Positions 63,927-64,000 of a stretch of 64,000 nucleotides of DNA are shown here, one piece after another. The stretch covers positions 86,765-150,764 of the forward strand of contig JAAXZN010000054.1 of NCBI GenBank assembly GCA_012719855.1, written 5' to 3'. The position numbers and the translations under genes were made by a program. Positions within the stretch are counted from its first letter, which is position 1, and every line of letters begins with the position of its first letter. This DNA comes from Serratia liquefaciens (GTDB lineage: Bacteria > Pseudomonadota > Gammaproteobacteria > Enterobacterales > Enterobacteriaceae). Below the pieces are notes generated by a model. That model ran no database searches, was not told the origin of the DNA, and worked only from the letters and a program-made list of their open reading frames with translations.

Positions 63927-64000
63927 TTAATCCTGTAACAACTCCATTTGCTGTTCGTATTCTTGGTCCTTCTTATCCTGATACCTCACATAACGCCTGA
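63927..64000 (-). CDS. C-terminal end of a possible IS200/IS605-type transposase (partial)
   Basis: On the minus strand a frame enters from the right edge and encodes the last ~24 residues, RRYVRYQDKKDQEYEQQMEL and onward to a stop at 63927-63929. The charged RYVRYQDKKDQE helix resembles the C-terminal end of TnpA-type Y1 transposases, and the hairpins just beyond the stop fit. Too short to be sure; the catalytic His-x-His and Tyr lie outside the window. Confidence 0.4.
   Translation of the reverse strand, partial: RRYVRYQDKKDQEYEQQMELLQD

Overview
The window is a chromosomal segment from an enterobacterium, most likely Serratia or a close relative in the Yersiniaceae. The core genes are nearly identical in type and order to the E. 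coli 67-72 min region: dnaG-rpoD-mug-ileX, fadH-rlmG-ygjP-ygjR-alx-sstT-uxaA-uxaC-exuT-exuR-yqjA-mzrA-yqjCDEK-yqjF-yqjG-yhaJ-yhaK, then rnpB-rsmI-lpoA-yraN-diaA-dolP, and mtgA-elbB-arcZ-arcB-yhcC-gltBD. E. coli genes are missing in places and other genes are inserted, including a gab cluster, an S10-type peptidase and several secreted proteins of unknown function. The backbone is GC-rich. Only the stretch from about 3.93 to 13.03 kb is clearly AT-richer.

Layout. 1-3.8 kb: 3' end of dnaG, rpoD, a secreted SnoaL-like protein and mug. 3.85-13.03 kb: tRNA-Ile2 (ileX, CAU anticodon) followed by a genomic island. The island holds putative integrase arm-site repeats, a small membrane protein, decayed phage or satellite remnants, and a complete Type I Zorya anti-phage operon, zorABCD, whose four genes are all joined by 4-bp ATGA overlaps. 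No integrase gene remains. 13.0-20.3 kb: an HPP-family membrane protein, yfcF, and a GABA catabolic cluster (gabT-gabD-permease) divergent from a MocR/GabR regulator. 20.3-27.7 kb: an ABC-F ATPase, fadH, a hipBA-type toxin-antitoxin pair (at the place where E. coli K-12 carries higBA), rlmG and ygjP. 27.7-37.8 kb: ygjR, a class I glutamine amidotransferase, alx behind a yybP-ykoY (PRE) riboswitch, sstT, and the hexuronate regulon uxaCA / exuT / exuR with candidate ExuR and CRP sites. 37.9-44.9 kb: a secreted orphan, yqjA-mzrA, yqjCDEK, a DoxX-family gene (yqjF), yqjG, yhaJ and yhaK. 44.9-53.2 kb: RNase P RNA with its own promoter, rsmI, lpoA, yraN, diaA, dolP, an S10 serine carboxypeptidase-like protein, mtgA, elbB and the sRNA ArcZ. 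53.2-64 kb: arcB, yhcC, gltBD, another secreted orphan, and the edge of what looks like an IS200/IS605-type element.

How the genes work together. Zorya: ZorA/ZorB form a proton-driven, flagellar-stator-like envelope complex that senses phage entry; ZorC and ZorD act inside the cell on DNA. Hexuronates: ExuT imports galacturonate and glucuronate, UxaC isomerises them and UxaA dehydrates altronate, under ExuR (and probably CRP) control. GABA: GabT and GabD convert GABA to succinate. GltB/GltD form NADPH glutamate synthase. ArcB is the anaerobic redox sensor, with ArcZ transcribed from the opposite strand just downstream of it.

The most notable system is the Zorya island. It is a known defence type; the less explained parts are its small membrane-protein companion and the 17-bp perfect palindrome upstream of zorA. 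All calls were made by reading the sequence; no database search was run.
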